In this document: piece after piece, positions 34,141-43,497 of the stretch
How positions within the stretch are numbered: the stretch's first letter is position 1
Layout: each line of letters begins with the position of its first letter
Notes under the pieces: model-generated
Told to the model about the DNA's origin: nothing
Database searches by the model: none
The model's input: the letters and a program-made list of their open reading frames with translations, nothing else
Translations under genes and position numbers: made by a program
Assembly (NCBI GenBank): GCA_016213775.1
Contig: JACQZR010000133.1
Coordinates: 1-47,227 of the forward strand
Length of the DNA stretch: 47,227 nt
Direction: 5' to 3'
Source: Acidobacteriota bacterium
GTDB taxonomy: Bacteria; Acidobacteriota; Terriglobia; Bryobacterales; Bryobacteraceae

Positions 34141-35667
34141 TTACTTCCGCACCGGAACACTGCGGTCGCTGGTCTTGTACTTCTCCAACAGCGCGCGCAT
34201 CTCTTTCACTCGATCCGGATACTGACGGTAGAGGTTCTTGGTCTCGCGCAGGTCTTCCTTGATATGGAACAACTCCGCCGGATCGTCATGTTTGGCGATG
34301 CCGTACTTTTCGCGGAACCAGGCCGGCTCGGCGTTGCCGCCGCCTCCGTTCCTCGATTCGATGAACACCCAATCGCCCTGCCGCAGTCCGTACTCATCCA
34401 TCATGCTGTGATGGACTGTGGCTTCACGAATCGGCTTGGAGCGCTTCCTGCTGAACAGCGCCGCACTGATGTCGTAGCTGTCCTGCGCGGAATCGTTCGG
34501 AAGTTTGTAGCCGGTGATGGCGGCGACAGTGGCCATCAGATCGGTGAGGCAGACAATCTCGTGCTCCACTTTGCCCGCGGGAACCCGGCCAGGCCCCCAC
34601 GCGATGAATGGCACGCGGTGACCGCCTTCCCAAAGCATGCGCTTGGCGCCACGCAGTGGGCCGGCGCTGGAGTGGCCGAATTCCGGATACAGAGGGTATG
34701 TGATGTTCTCCGGCCCGTTGTCGCTGGTGAAGATCACGAGAGTGTTGTCCGCTTTCCCGGAGCGCCGGATAGCGTCCATCACCTGGCCCATTGACCAATC
34801 CACCTGATAGACGAAGTCACCGTACTTGCCGGCTTTGCTCTTGCCGAGGTAAGGATCGTCGGGCGCGGTGGGCATGTGCGGTCCCGTCATCGGGAAGTAC
34901 AGGAAGAAGGGGCGCGCATCCTTTGCCCGTTCGTCCACCCACTTGACGGCGCGGCGCGTGATTTCGGGGAGCACGTTTTCCAGCCGCCAGCCCGGTGTCA
35001 TCGGACCCGGCCAGCCGAACATCGAATCCGGCTTCATGCTAGTGGGCTGCGTGGTGAGCCGCTCGTTCTCGATGAAGGAATAGGGCGGCAAATTGGGCAG
35101 GTCGACGCCGAAGTAGTAGTCGAAGCCACGGTCGGTTGGGCCTTCGCGGACGGGTTCTGTGAACACGACTTTCTTTGCGAACTCGTTGCGGATCTCGCGC
35201 TGCGGATCGCCGATGCGCACTTGGGCATTGACCTTCGAGCCGTCGGTGGTGGTCCACTCCCAACCCAGGTGCCACTTGCCGAAACACGCGGTCTGGTAGC
35301 CGAGCTTCTTGAGCATGCCGGGCATGGTGAGCCGGTCGCGCTCGATGAGTGGCTTGTCCCACGGCCACAGAACTTGCCGCTTCAATTCAGACCGCCATGG
35401 ATACCGTCCGGTGAGCAGACCGTAACGAGTGGGAGAGCAGACTCCGCAAGGCGTGTGGGCATCGACAAAGCGGACGCCTTCGGCAGCCATGCGGTCTATG
35501 TGCGGTGTGGGGATCTTCGATTCTGAGTTGTATACGCCAACGTCGCCGTAGCCGAGATCGTCCGCGAGGATGATGACGATGTTGGGGTGGTTGGCCGCGC
35601 TCTGCGCCAGCAGTGGGAGTGCGCTGCCCGCACTGGTCCGAAAGAAATCACGTCTGGTTTGCCGCAT
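34141..35667 (-). CDS. Type I sulfatase, Tat- or Sec-exported
   Basis: 508 residues, arylsulfatase family, hydrolysing sulfate esters. The N-terminus RQTRRDFFRTSAGSALPLLAQ has a twin-arginine motif. The metal Asp pair is in ILADDLGYGD (Asp36, Asp37). The formylglycine site is CSPTR: Cys77, to be oxidised by a sulfatase-maturating enzyme not in this window. KWHLGWEW and SDNGPE are the remaining family marks. The C-terminal part (ELFHIKEDLRETKNL) is usual. Sulfatases of this kind in Acidobacteria and Planctomycetes attack sulfated polysaccharides. Convergent with the DUF3604 gene; its start faces the VapC remnant. Confidence 0.9.
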   Translation of the reverse strand: MRQTRRDFFRTSAGSALPLLAQSAANHPNIVIILADDLGYGDVGVYNSESKIPTPHIDRMAAEGVRFVDAHTPCGVCSPTRYGLLTGRYPWRSELKRQVLWPWDKPLIERDRLTMPGMLKKLGYQTACFGKWHLGWEWTTTDGSKVNAQVRIGDPQREIRNEFAKKVVFTEPVREGPTDRGFDYYFGVDLPNLPPYSFIENERLTTQPTSMKPDSMFGWPGPMTPGWRLENVLPEITRRAVKWVDERAKDARPFFLYFPMTGPHMPTAPDDPYLGKSKAGKYGDFVYQVDWSMGQVMDAIRRSGKADNTLVIFTSDNGPENITYPLYPEFGHSSAGPLRGAKRMLWEGGHRVPFIAWGPGRVPAGKVEHEIVCLTDLMATVAAITGYKLPNDSAQDSYDISAALFSRKRSKPIREATVHHSMMDEYGLRQGDWVFIESRNGGGGNAEPAWFREKYGIAKHDDPAELFHIKEDLRETKNLYRQYPDRVKEMRALLEKYKTSDRSVPVRK

Positions 35668-35712
35668 GACCCATACAACGTATCAAATGTGGGCGCCTAT
35701 TCGGAGAGGGGA

Positions 35713-36024
35713 TTAAGCCAACGGACGTCTCACTTGAGATCGATGCAACTGGTGGCGCAGGATCTCGCGATGTTGTCTTCCGGGGTTTACGACGACTACA
35801 AGCGGATGTGAGTGTAATTCTCCAACGATTGCCATGGCATCGGCCGGTTCCAAAGGCTGCTCGTTGAACTGGGCGTTGGTCGAGATCCTTACAAAGGCCC
35901 AGACAGTTACCCAGGGAATGCCCACAGTTTCCGTACCGGACAAGCGAGACTCTACCCACTTCTGCATGCGGGCGTGAGCGGGAGACCGCCTGGCATAGGC
36001 GTAGAGAAGGATGTTTGCATCAAC
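35713..36024 (-). pseudogene. VapC-type PIN toxin, truncated and without a start codon
   Basis: The frame reads VDANILLYAYARRSPAHA, then GIPWVTVWAFVRISTN and VVVVNPG, a typical VapC/PIN ribonuclease with the first catalytic Asp. Two defects show: the codon facing the normal start is GTT (36024) with an in-frame stop right before it, and the frame ends after QVRRPLA, just where the family continues with TDAHLAALA, so the last third with the remaining acidic residues is missing. The first in-frame ATG (35967) would remove the first catalytic Asp. It overlaps the antitoxin stop, the usual VapBC order. An active toxin is unlikely. Confidence 0.75.
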
Positions 36025-36241
36025 TCAACTCGGAGATACTGTCGTAACTCAGGCCGGCCTTGAGACCGATCTCACGCGGCTTGATTCGAAATACCTTCGT
36101 ACTCTGACGCCGTTGTTCGGCGACGGCGAGGCCATCACGAATGACGTCATTGAGTGTTCCGCGGAATGTGGATTCCCGGAGCCTTGCTTCCGACTGAAGC
36201 CGATCGAGTACGTCGTCATCCAAAACAACAGTGGTGCGCAT
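36020..36241 (-). CDS. VapB-type antitoxin
   Basis: 73 residues. The N-terminus MRTTVVLDDDVLDRLQSEAR is the ribbon-helix-helix DNA-binding part that dimerises and represses its own promoter, and the C-terminal tail (FRIKPREIGLKAGLS) is the toxin-binding strand, as in VapB antitoxins. The ATG at 36241 is chosen; the TTG at 36265 would add eight residues and sit in the terminator of the receptor gene. The neighbour toxin is broken, so this antitoxin may be orphaned. Confidence 0.75.
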   Translation of the reverse strand: MRTTVVLDDDVLDRLQSEARLRESTFRGTLNDVIRDGLAVAEQRRQSTKVFRIKPREIGLKAGLSYDSISELS

Positions 36242-36263
36242 CTTTGATGCTTTGATAGTAGCC

Positions 36264-36288
36264 AAAACCCCCGGCGGCTGACCGGGGG
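36264..36288 (-). terminator. Terminator of the Oar-like receptor gene
   Basis: On the minus strand CCCCCGG - seven-base loop - CCGGGGG is followed by TTTT. It stands 20 bases after the receptor stop and runs into the promoter region of the VapB gene, so it also separates the two. Confidence 0.8.
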
Positions 36289-36307
36289 CTTCTTGCTTGT
36301 TCCGGCT

Positions 36308-39300
36308 CTAGAACGTAATGCGGGCCTGGACCTGGAGCCAGCGGTTGACGGCCGACGTCTGGCTAGTGACCCTGCCGAAGTTGGTGGAATAGGGATCGGT
36401 GCTCGGACCGCCCATCTGCGAACGGTTGGTCACATTGAGCGCATCGAGGCGAAGCTGCAGGTTCACACGTTCCGTAAAGCGCAGGTTCTTCGCCGCGTTG
36501 GCGTTCCACTGATTCGTCATGTTCGAACGAAGTCCGGGGATGCGGGTTTGGAATTGGCGAACGTGGAAGGAATTGGGGCCGCGCCCGGCGGTGCGCTCGA
36601 AGTCCGCCGTGTTGAACCAGGTGTCGAAAGTGCGGTTGACGTTCTTCACGTTGTTCACATCGGAGCCGTAGTAGAAGACGTTGGCGCCGAAATCGAGCAG
36701 GCCACCCGGCTGATATTCGTAGGAGGCGGCAAACTGCCATCCGCCGATCACCAGGTTCATCGGTCTGCCGAGGTTGCCAAGGAACTTCTTTCCGCGGCCA
36801 ACGGGCACCTCATAGATTCCCGTTGCCACGATTCGGTGCGGACGGCCGTCGTTGGATGGCCGCTCGGTGGGCGCGGTGTCGAACTCGGCCCAGAAGAAGT
36901 CCGCCTCGCGCAGTTTCAGTGCGGTGTAGCCGAGGTTGAAATTCCAGCCCGCCGAGAAACGCTTTTCGAAGTTCAACTGGAACTCGTCGGACCGCGTGTA
37001 GCCCACCGGTGTGGTGTTGCGGGTGACGCCGTTCATCTGCGGGAAAGCGCGCAGCAGCGACGACCGGCGGATCGTGGGCGAAGTGAAGAAGCCGTTGGTC
37101 TGCATATCGGCCCAAACCGCCGCCGGGAATTGTGAACGGTCGAAGTTGTTAATGTAGAACGGATTCGTGACGTTGGCGTTGAGGCTGGTTGCTACAGCGT
37201 CATTGCGCGTCAGGCCCGTGGCCCAATACTGCTGGGGCAGCGGCGTCAGCGATTGCCCGATCGAAATGTCGTCCGAATACGAGCCCGAGTACGCCGCGTC
37301 AATCACCATGTTGCGACCGATCTGGCGTTGCACGCCGGCGCGCCAGCGCTGCTGACGGGCATGCGGTTGGTTGTAATCAGTGAACCCGAAGCCGCGGCCC
37401 TGGCGATTCATGCTACCCAGCGTGTTGCCCGTGGGCACGTCGAAGCGGGTGCCATCGGCGCGCACCGGGAACGGATCGTTGAGAATGCTCTTGAAGTTCC
37501 CCGGGTTGGCATCCGCCGGGAAGTTCCACGTCTGGCCGAAGTTGTTGGTGATCGTCGTCCCGGTGCTGCGCGAGAAACCCGTTTGGTCCGGCCCGAAGTT
37601 GAGCACGTTAATCGTGTCGTAGTAGATGCCGTAGCCGGCGCGGATGACTGTTTTCTCGTTCAACTGATAGGCCACGCCGATGCGCGGCAGCCACATCAAC
37701 TGGTTCATGTAGAGGTTGCGCGGCGTGCCATTGACCCCCGTATAGAGGTTGCCGCCCTTCACCTGGAAGGCGCTGGCCTGCAACTCCGCAATCGGATTGC
37801 GCGCATATGCGGCCTGCGCGGCCGAGGCGAACAAGGGCGTGAAGTTCGGATCGAACCCACCCATCATCCGGTTGTAACGCTCGGTGACACCGAGTTCGTA
37901 CTCCGTGCGCAACCCGAGATTGACCGTCAGCTTGGGGCTCACCCGCCAACTGTCCTGAACAAACCACGCATAGTAAGGATTGAACGTCGCGTAGGTATCG
38001 TTGGTGGCGATGCTGGCGCCGTTGGGTATGCCAAGCAGGAAGGCCGCCATGCTGTGACCCAGGGCCGTGGAAGGCGTAAATCCGTCGTCATTGCGGCGCG
38101 TGTACGTATCGGAGAAGGCAAAGTTGCCGCTCGTGTTGCCGCCGCCTCCGCCCGTGCGAAACTGGCCTCGAACGTCGAACGCCGTACGCAGTGTGTGCTT
38201 GCTGCGCACGTGGGTGGCCTCCGCTTTGAACGTCATGCTTCGGAAGCGCGTCCAATTCGAAACCCCACCAGGGCTGATGGTAGAGTAGCCGCCAAGCGCC
38301 ATCTGCGGAAGGATGTGCAGTTCGCTGGCTTTCTGGTCCAGGTAGGCCGGCAGTCCGATGTCCGTGGGTTTCTTGGAAAGCGCATATGGCTGGACGTTGC
38401 CTTCGCGGAACTGATTCATGGCGAGGTTGAAGTCGAAGATCGTGGAAGAAGTCTTCGTCCAGACGACATCGATGTTGCCGCCCTTGTTGTTGCGAACAAG
38501 TCCGTTGACATTCAAGCCGCGCGCGGTCTCATAAGTCCAGTCGGACCGATCTTCGGGTCCAAAGTTGTTGTACGACCAGCGGCCGAACATGCGGACCTTG
38601 TCGCTGAGCTGATAGTCGACACGGTTGGAGTAGGCTTTATAATCCCAGTTGTAGGGAGTCATGGATGCCAGGTAGTTGTTGACGGGATCCTGGTTCGCTG
38701 CCGGAGAGTTGTTCGGCATCGGATAGAGTTTGAGGATCGCATCGGCGGAAGGGTTCACAAAGCGGCTCTTGGGAATGATGTTGCCCGGAAACGGTGTGCG
38801 GATAAAATTGTTCGGACGCGCTGGATCCCGCGTGATCGTGGTCGGGTCGTGAATCACGTATCGGCCTGGGTTGGTGGCGACATTAAGCAGATCGCTGAAG
38901 TCCCCGTTGCGCGCGTTCTGCGTGGGCACGGTTCTGTTGAAGGTGCTCGCGTCTTCCGTCTTCACGTCCTTGAACGCGTTGTAGGTGAAGAACCAGAAGA
39001 GGCGGTTCTTGCCGTTGTAGATCTTCGGTATGTAGACCGGGCCACCGCCGGATGCGCCCCAGTTGTTGGAACGTCCGGTGGGCTGCTTGTCCGTATTTCG
39101 TATCGAGTTGGCGAGCGCCGAATTGCCCGCTGCCTCGGCCGCGTTGATGCGCCGGTAGTAGGCCTGCTTTACAAAGAATGGCGTGCCTTGCCAGCGCTGC
39201 TGCCAGTGCTGCCAGGTGGCGGTGCCGTGCAGTTCGTTATTGCCGCTCTTGGAGATCATGGTGATGGCGGCGCCTGAGGATTGCCCGATGCCCGCATCGA

Positions 39301-39976
39301 AGTTGTTGGTCTCCACCTTGAACTCGGAGACGGCGTCTGTGTAAGGAAGGTAGGCCGTGCGCCGGCTCGGTCCCTGGTTTGGGGATCCGTCCAGGGTCCA
39401 GGAGTTGCCGCCAATGTTGCCGCCCACGCTGTAGTCGGAGCCACCTACGTTGGAGTGCAGCGCGAGGTAGTTGTTCACTCCGCTACTCTGAACCCCAGGA
39501 ACCAGCTTCACCAGCAGGACTGCTGAATTGCCCATGACCGGAAGTTCCATCACGCTCTTGTTGTCCAGCACGCGTCCGGAGCTGACGGCATTGGTTTCCA
39601 GCAGCGGCGCATCCGCCGTTACGGAGACCGTTTCCGTTACCCCACCGAGTTCCAGGTGCAACGGCACTTCAATGCGCGAACTCACCGGAAGCGTGATGCC
39701 CTTGCGCACCAGCTTCTTGAAGCCCTGCATCTCCACGGAAATTTCATAGTTGCCCGGCAACAGGAGGTTGCCCTCGTAGTAGCCGGAGTTGTTGGTTGTG
39801 TACTTGAGTATGACGCCGGTATCCGCGTTACGAATGGAGACGGACGCCGAAACGATGGCGGCACCCTGTGGATCGAGAACGCGCCCGAATAGCATCGAAC
39901 GTGTTTCCTGCGCAAACGAGAGCGCGCAAGCAAGGATAAGGCAAAGCAAACCCTTCGCCATGGAAGAGACTCGCAT
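36308..39976 (-). CDS. Oar-like TonB-dependent receptor
   Basis: 1,222 residues, paralog of the receptor at 15684-19355 with the same order of parts. Signal peptide MRVSSMAKGLLCLILACALSFA; carboxypeptidase-regulatory domain (GRVLDPQGAAIVSASVSIRN, GYYEGNLLLPGNYEI); plug with NKSVMELPVMGNSAVLLVKL and ELHGTATWQHW; long barrel ending RWLQVQARITF. The ATG at 39976 is preceded by GGGAGGT at 8 bases; the longer frame from 40018 has no such site. An intrinsic terminator follows. By eye about 60 percent of residues match its paralog, most strongly in the plug. The ligand is unknown. Confidence 0.92.
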   Translation of the reverse strand: MRVSSMAKGLLCLILACALSFAQETRSMLFGRVLDPQGAAIVSASVSIRNADTGVILKYTTNNSGYYEGNLLLPGNYEISVEMQGFKKLVRKGITLPVSSRIEVPLHLELGGVTETVSVTADAPLLETNAVSSGRVLDNKSVMELPVMGNSAVLLVKLVPGVQSSGVNNYLALHSNVGGSDYSVGGNIGGNSWTLDGSPNQGPSRRTAYLPYTDAVSEFKVETNNFDAGIGQSSGAAITMISKSGNNELHGTATWQHWQQRWQGTPFFVKQAYYRRINAAEAAGNSALANSIRNTDKQPTGRSNNWGASGGGPVYIPKIYNGKNRLFWFFTYNAFKDVKTEDASTFNRTVPTQNARNGDFSDLLNVATNPGRYVIHDPTTITRDPARPNNFIRTPFPGNIIPKSRFVNPSADAILKLYPMPNNSPAANQDPVNNYLASMTPYNWDYKAYSNRVDYQLSDKVRMFGRWSYNNFGPEDRSDWTYETARGLNVNGLVRNNKGGNIDVVWTKTSSTIFDFNLAMNQFREGNVQPYALSKKPTDIGLPAYLDQKASELHILPQMALGGYSTISPGGVSNWTRFRSMTFKAEATHVRSKHTLRTAFDVRGQFRTGGGGGNTSGNFAFSDTYTRRNDDGFTPSTALGHSMAAFLLGIPNGASIATNDTYATFNPYYAWFVQDSWRVSPKLTVNLGLRTEYELGVTERYNRMMGGFDPNFTPLFASAAQAAYARNPIAELQASAFQVKGGNLYTGVNGTPRNLYMNQLMWLPRIGVAYQLNEKTVIRAGYGIYYDTINVLNFGPDQTGFSRSTGTTITNNFGQTWNFPADANPGNFKSILNDPFPVRADGTRFDVPTGNTLGSMNRQGRGFGFTDYNQPHARQQRWRAGVQRQIGRNMVIDAAYSGSYSDDISIGQSLTPLPQQYWATGLTRNDAVATSLNANVTNPFYINNFDRSQFPAAVWADMQTNGFFTSPTIRRSSLLRAFPQMNGVTRNTTPVGYTRSDEFQLNFEKRFSAGWNFNLGYTALKLREADFFWAEFDTAPTERPSNDGRPHRIVATGIYEVPVGRGKKFLGNLGRPMNLVIGGWQFAASYEYQPGGLLDFGANVFYYGSDVNNVKNVNRTFDTWFNTADFERTAGRGPNSFHVRQFQTRIPGLRSNMTNQWNANAAKNLRFTERVNLQLRLDALNVTNRSQMGGPSTDPYSTNFGRVTSQTSAVNRWLQVQARITF

Positions 39977-40126
39977 GGAGACAGACCTCCCGTCAAAACG
40001 GTAATTTCGAAAACTCACCCTGAAGCCGAACGAAATAATTCGGATTCAAAACAATCCACGGGATAGTGTAGCAGTCTTGTAAGCGGTTGCCAATCCCTAT
40101 GATCTCAGCTCTCAGCTCATCTCAGC

Positions 40127-41377
40127 TCAGGAAGCTACTCGCTTCAGACCCGCCTTCGCACGCCGCGCCCATTCCCGCACTTCACCGCGGCGGTGGCTCG
40201 GCATCGTTTCCACGGATTCCACGGCGCGCTCGAACATCTGGCGCGCCTCCCGATCCCGCCCCGCACGATGCAGCGATTCGCCGAGATAGACAAGTCCTTC
40301 CGGATCGTACTCGCGGCGCAAGACGTAACGTTCGAGGGAGGCCAGGCTGTCCGGCCACATCTCCAATGCGATCTGTGTCGCGCCAATCTCCCGCCACACT
40401 TCGCTGTGGGAGGCCTTGTCATTCAGTCGCGCGGATTGCTGTAACGACTCCAATGCCTCGCGGTAGCGCTGCTGCTCGCGCAGCGAACGGCCAAGATGAA
40501 AGTGGTAATCGAAGTCGTCGGCATCGATCTGCAACGCTCTGCGGAAGCAAGCTTCGGCCTCCACCCAATTCCTCCGCTTCATTTGAATCAGTCCAAGCTG
40601 ATAGTGCGAATCAGCATCCTTCTCATTAATCGTGCTGGCGCGAATGCCGCGCTGGAAGGATTGTCGCGAGGAAACGGAACTCCCGATCGCGCCGGCGCTG
40701 GCGCCGATGCGTCCCCAAAACAAGAAGAGCAACCACGGAGAGAGCAGAAGATAGAAGATGGGCGCCAGTCCAGCCGACACCGCCGGGCCGAGAGCCATCA
40801 GCCCGCCTCCACCTGTCGCCATCAGCGCGGCCGAGTTCCACCGTGACCCCAAAGCCGTACGTAGACAACACGCGGAAAATAGCAGGAAGCAGATCGTGGA
40901 AGCTGTGTATACCCAACCCTTGATCACCACGGCTTGTGCCGGCGCAAGCATCAGCACAATCGCCGCGGGAAGTCGCGCGGCAGTCCACGCCATGGCAGTG
41001 CACATCAGCAAGGGCCCGTACTCCTCTTGCAGGATGGTCATGGCGCGCGGCCGTCCTTCAAACAGAATGATTCCTGCGATTGTGAGTGGGACGTACAATC
41101 CGGCGATGAGCAGCAACTCGACAAAGGCGGATCGCGGCGGCAGTCCCCAACGATAGGGTGTCGCGGTGGAAGCACCAGCCGGATTCTCCGCCGCGGGCAC
41201 AGCCGCGCGCTCCATCACGATGCGCTGCCGGTCCCGTTGCGCCGGTGCATAGAGCAGCAACGCAGTGAGCAACGCGAACAGAACGGCCCGCCCGAGGCCG
41301 GCGTTGTCGAGCGCCTCCGATACCGCCCGGATGGGAGCGCGATAGAAGAGGAGAAGGATTCCCAGTTGTTCCCGCAT
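40127..41377 (-). CDS. Polytopic membrane protein with C-terminal TPR repeats
   Basis: 416 residues. Five hydrophobic segments in the first 235 residues (AVLFALLTALLLYAP, AFVELLLIAGLYVPLTIAGIILF, LLMCTAMAWTAARLPAAIVLML, YTASTICFLLFSACCL, LAPIFYLLLSPWLLFLFWG) resemble the Yip1-like membrane module. Residues about 245-410 are four to five TPR units (DSHYQLGLIQMKRRNWVEAEACFRRAL, DYHFHLGRSLREQQRYREAL and so on). A role in protein assembly at the membrane is possible but cannot be shown. It stands 43 bases after the propeller gene on the same strand, so one transcript is possible. Confidence 0.65.
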   Translation of the reverse strand: MREQLGILLLFYRAPIRAVSEALDNAGLGRAVLFALLTALLLYAPAQRDRQRIVMERAAVPAAENPAGASTATPYRWGLPPRSAFVELLLIAGLYVPLTIAGIILFEGRPRAMTILQEEYGPLLMCTAMAWTAARLPAAIVLMLAPAQAVVIKGWVYTASTICFLLFSACCLRTALGSRWNSAALMATGGGGLMALGPAVSAGLAPIFYLLLSPWLLFLFWGRIGASAGAIGSSVSSRQSFQRGIRASTINEKDADSHYQLGLIQMKRRNWVEAEACFRRALQIDADDFDYHFHLGRSLREQQRYREALESLQQSARLNDKASHSEVWREIGATQIALEMWPDSLASLERYVLRREYDPEGLVYLGESLHRAGRDREARQMFERAVESVETMPSHRRGEVREWARRAKAGLKRVAS

Positions 41378-41420
41378 ACGTCTCTACACCAACATAACGT
41401 ATGCGGCCGTTTCGACGGCG

Positions 41421-43157
41421 TCATTGACCGATGATGAAGAGCTTACCGTCGTTCTCGGTATAGAGGATGCCGTTGGGTCCGATTGCGAGCGGTGTGTACG
41501 CCGCGCCGACCGCCAGGGTCAGAAACAAACGTCCGATCTCTTTGCCGCCTTGCCCGATGACGTAGAGGTTCCCGTCCTCGGCGTTGGCGTAGACGTTGCC
41601 GAACACATCCACTGCCGGAGCATTGATGCACCATTCAAATCCGCCCGGAGGTGCGGGCTTGCATACTATGGAGCCGTCTTCCTGACGCTCGCACGCCTGC
41701 GGGTTTGTGTTCTGATAGCGCCACTCCACTTCCAGTCTGGAGTTGAGTTGGGTGATGTAGTACGGTCCGTTGGCCTGCGCCGGACAGATGCGAGGGTCCC
41801 CGCAGTAGGAGCCCACGCCGCCATAATTGTTCTCCTTGATGATCACGGAGTAGGTGCCGTCGTGCTCGTAGACCGCCGGAGTGGTATCCCAGCCGAAATC
41901 GAACGCGTCCAGGAACTCCCCCTGCGCGCTGAAGTGAAACAGGTGGCCGCGGACATAGTTGCTGCGTCCCCACGCTCCATAGAGGATGCTTCCATCGGGA
42001 GCTACCGTTGGGGATGATGAGGAGAGGTCCGTCACCTCGCCGGCGGGCGGCTGGTTGGTTGCCGGATCCACTCCCTGCCGGGCTCCGGCGCGGCAGCCTG
42101 CCTCTCCAATGGGGATCTTCGCGCCGCAGCCATCCGAGAGACGATTGCGCAACGACGCGGCCCACTTCGGAGTCAGGTCAGGGTTGACGGCGACCAGGTA
42201 CGAGTAGCGTGCCGCACGAGTGGCGTGGGCGCGAGTGACCACGTACACTGTCCCATCCGGCCCGACCGCCGGCGCGGCATTCACACCCGGCCGCTGGCTC
42301 AGACAGTCGATGGATGGGGGAGTGGCATTCGGTGCAGGCGGCCAGGGTAGGGCTGTGCCGTTGAAGTCCGTCAGGCAGGAGGCGGGTGCATCCGGGATCA
42401 GGTCCTTGTAAGACGTCACTTGAGAGGTGCCATCGGAGCGCGCCTTGACGAGCCATGCGCCGGCGATGTCCGTGCCCGCGACGCCCCACGGATCGGAAGG
42501 ATTCAACTCAAGGACGTTGTAATAGATGTTGTTGCCCCCGGGGGCCACGGTGATCGGGCTCACCACGTAGCGGTTTGCGGACGCCTCCGCTCCGAATGGT
42601 CTGATCCGCCGCAGCGCATTTCCATTCCGGCGGCGAAGGATGGTCACTTCGCCGCCCGATGAAGGGAGATAGACGAAGCGGTCATCCATGGCGGCATGAA
42701 AGACGGGTTCCCAACCGTTCAGTGCCGGGCCGTTGGGGACGGGCACCCAGTCGCTTTCCACTCGCCAGCGGTCGCGCAACTTCCCATTCACCCACCGGAA
42801 GGCGCGAAGGTTCCAGATCTGGCTGTCCCACCATGCAGATCCGCAGGGACTGGGGCGTCCGCTCCTCGGCGGGTCGCAGTTGAGGTACGTGCCGGTCTTA
42901 AACATCATCATGACATCGTTGCCGTCGACGAGCGGGGACTGGTAGTGCGCCAGCAGACTGCCGCCGCTTTCTAACTGCGCCTGCCGGACAAAGGGGTCGT
43001 AGGTCATAGACGAGAGGATCTGATTTGGTGCGTGCCCCAACACCCGGACGGCGCCTGTGTGGGCGGAGTTGCCACCCCATTGCGTCCACTGTGCCCAACC
43101 CGGACCCGGAAGCAGAAAGAGCAGTCCCGCGATTGCATAGATCCTCATGCGTGCCAT
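41421..43157 (-). CDS. PQQ-like beta-propeller exported protein
   Basis: 578 residues. Signal peptide MARMRIYAIAGLLFLLPGPGWA followed at once by QWTQWGGNSAHTGA, the opening of PQQ-type propellers. The repeated strand motif is GTVYVV/GSILYGA/GNVYAN/GNLYVIG/GILYTE, with the C-terminus IAIGPNGILYTENDGKLFIIGQ closing the wheel (written here in two pieces: IGPNGILYTE and NDGKLFIIGQ). No dehydrogenase cofactor residues are recognised, so a structural or BamB-like role is as likely as an enzyme. Several Cys residues in the middle (near 325-365 and 460-520) may form disulfides. The start can be 43157 or the in-frame ATG at 43148. Confidence 0.75.
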   Translation of the reverse strand: MARMRIYAIAGLLFLLPGPGWAQWTQWGGNSAHTGAVRVLGHAPNQILSSMTYDPFVRQAQLESGGSLLAHYQSPLVDGNDVMMMFKTGTYLNCDPPRSGRPSPCGSAWWDSQIWNLRAFRWVNGKLRDRWRVESDWVPVPNGPALNGWEPVFHAAMDDRFVYLPSSGGEVTILRRRNGNALRRIRPFGAEASANRYVVSPITVAPGGNNIYYNVLELNPSDPWGVAGTDIAGAWLVKARSDGTSQVTSYKDLIPDAPASCLTDFNGTALPWPPAPNATPPSIDCLSQRPGVNAAPAVGPDGTVYVVTRAHATRAARYSYLVAVNPDLTPKWAASLRNRLSDGCGAKIPIGEAGCRAGARQGVDPATNQPPAGEVTDLSSSSPTVAPDGSILYGAWGRSNYVRGHLFHFSAQGEFLDAFDFGWDTTPAVYEHDGTYSVIIKENNYGGVGSYCGDPRICPAQANGPYYITQLNSRLEVEWRYQNTNPQACERQEDGSIVCKPAPPGGFEWCINAPAVDVFGNVYANAEDGNLYVIGQGGKEIGRLFLTLAVGAAYTPLAIGPNGILYTENDGKLFIIGQ

Positions 43158-43497
43158 CGTCCCATGTGGGGCGAGGCGGGAGCAACTGGCAACATTTCAA
43201 CTTTTTGCCGTTTAAAACAAAAAACCTCTTGTATGTTTCAAACACTTCTGCCACAATGCGGGAAACGCCAGTAGTAGTGCTGTACCGAATGCCCAATAGA
43301 CGACCCACGGAAACCCGCCCGTTGCCAGGCGGCTTCTGCGCCCGCGCTTCAGCAGGTTCCCTCTTCTGCGGTTTTCCCCAGCTCGCCCTTCCGGGCTTGG
43401 CGTTTCCCCCTCCGGTTCCGGAGTGGAATCCAATCCTTCCGCATTTTCAGACCGGCCGAACGGGCGTGCGCGCCCAAGGTTTGAAGGAGATTTCCCT
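43158..43497. other. 340-base gap holding the cold-shock gene leader
   Basis: The part before the csp ATG is long enough to be a structured 5' leader, common for cold-shock messages. A weak plus-strand promoter is possible: TTGTAT at 43229-43234 and CACAAT at 43252-43257, 17 bases apart. The strand opposite holds one open frame, listed separately. Confidence 0.35.
43212..43433 (-). CDS. Possible small single-helix membrane protein
   Basis: A 73-residue frame from a TTG at 43433: an acidic Pro/Glu-rich head (STPEPEGETPSPEG), a very basic patch (NRRRGNLLKRGRRSR), and one transmembrane helix (WVVYWAFGTALLLAFPALW). The order fits the positive-inside rule with the head in the cytosol. There is no family recognised and no good ribosome site, and it lies antisense to the leader of the csp gene, so it may be chance. 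Confidence 0.3.
   Translation of the reverse strand: MDSTPEPEGETPSPEGRAGENRRRGNLLKRGRRSRLATGGFPWVVYWAFGTALLLAFPALWQKCLKHTRGFLF

Noticed and set aside
35713-35967. VapC as an intact gene starting at the ATG at 35967
   Set aside because: That start removes the first catalytic Asp and helix of the PIN fold, and the 3' end is missing too.
37253-39277. A 674-codon plus-strand ORF
   Set aside because: It lies entirely antisense to the Oar-like receptor, which has a signal peptide, domain motifs and a ribosome site. Long antisense frames are expected in GC-rich coding DNA.
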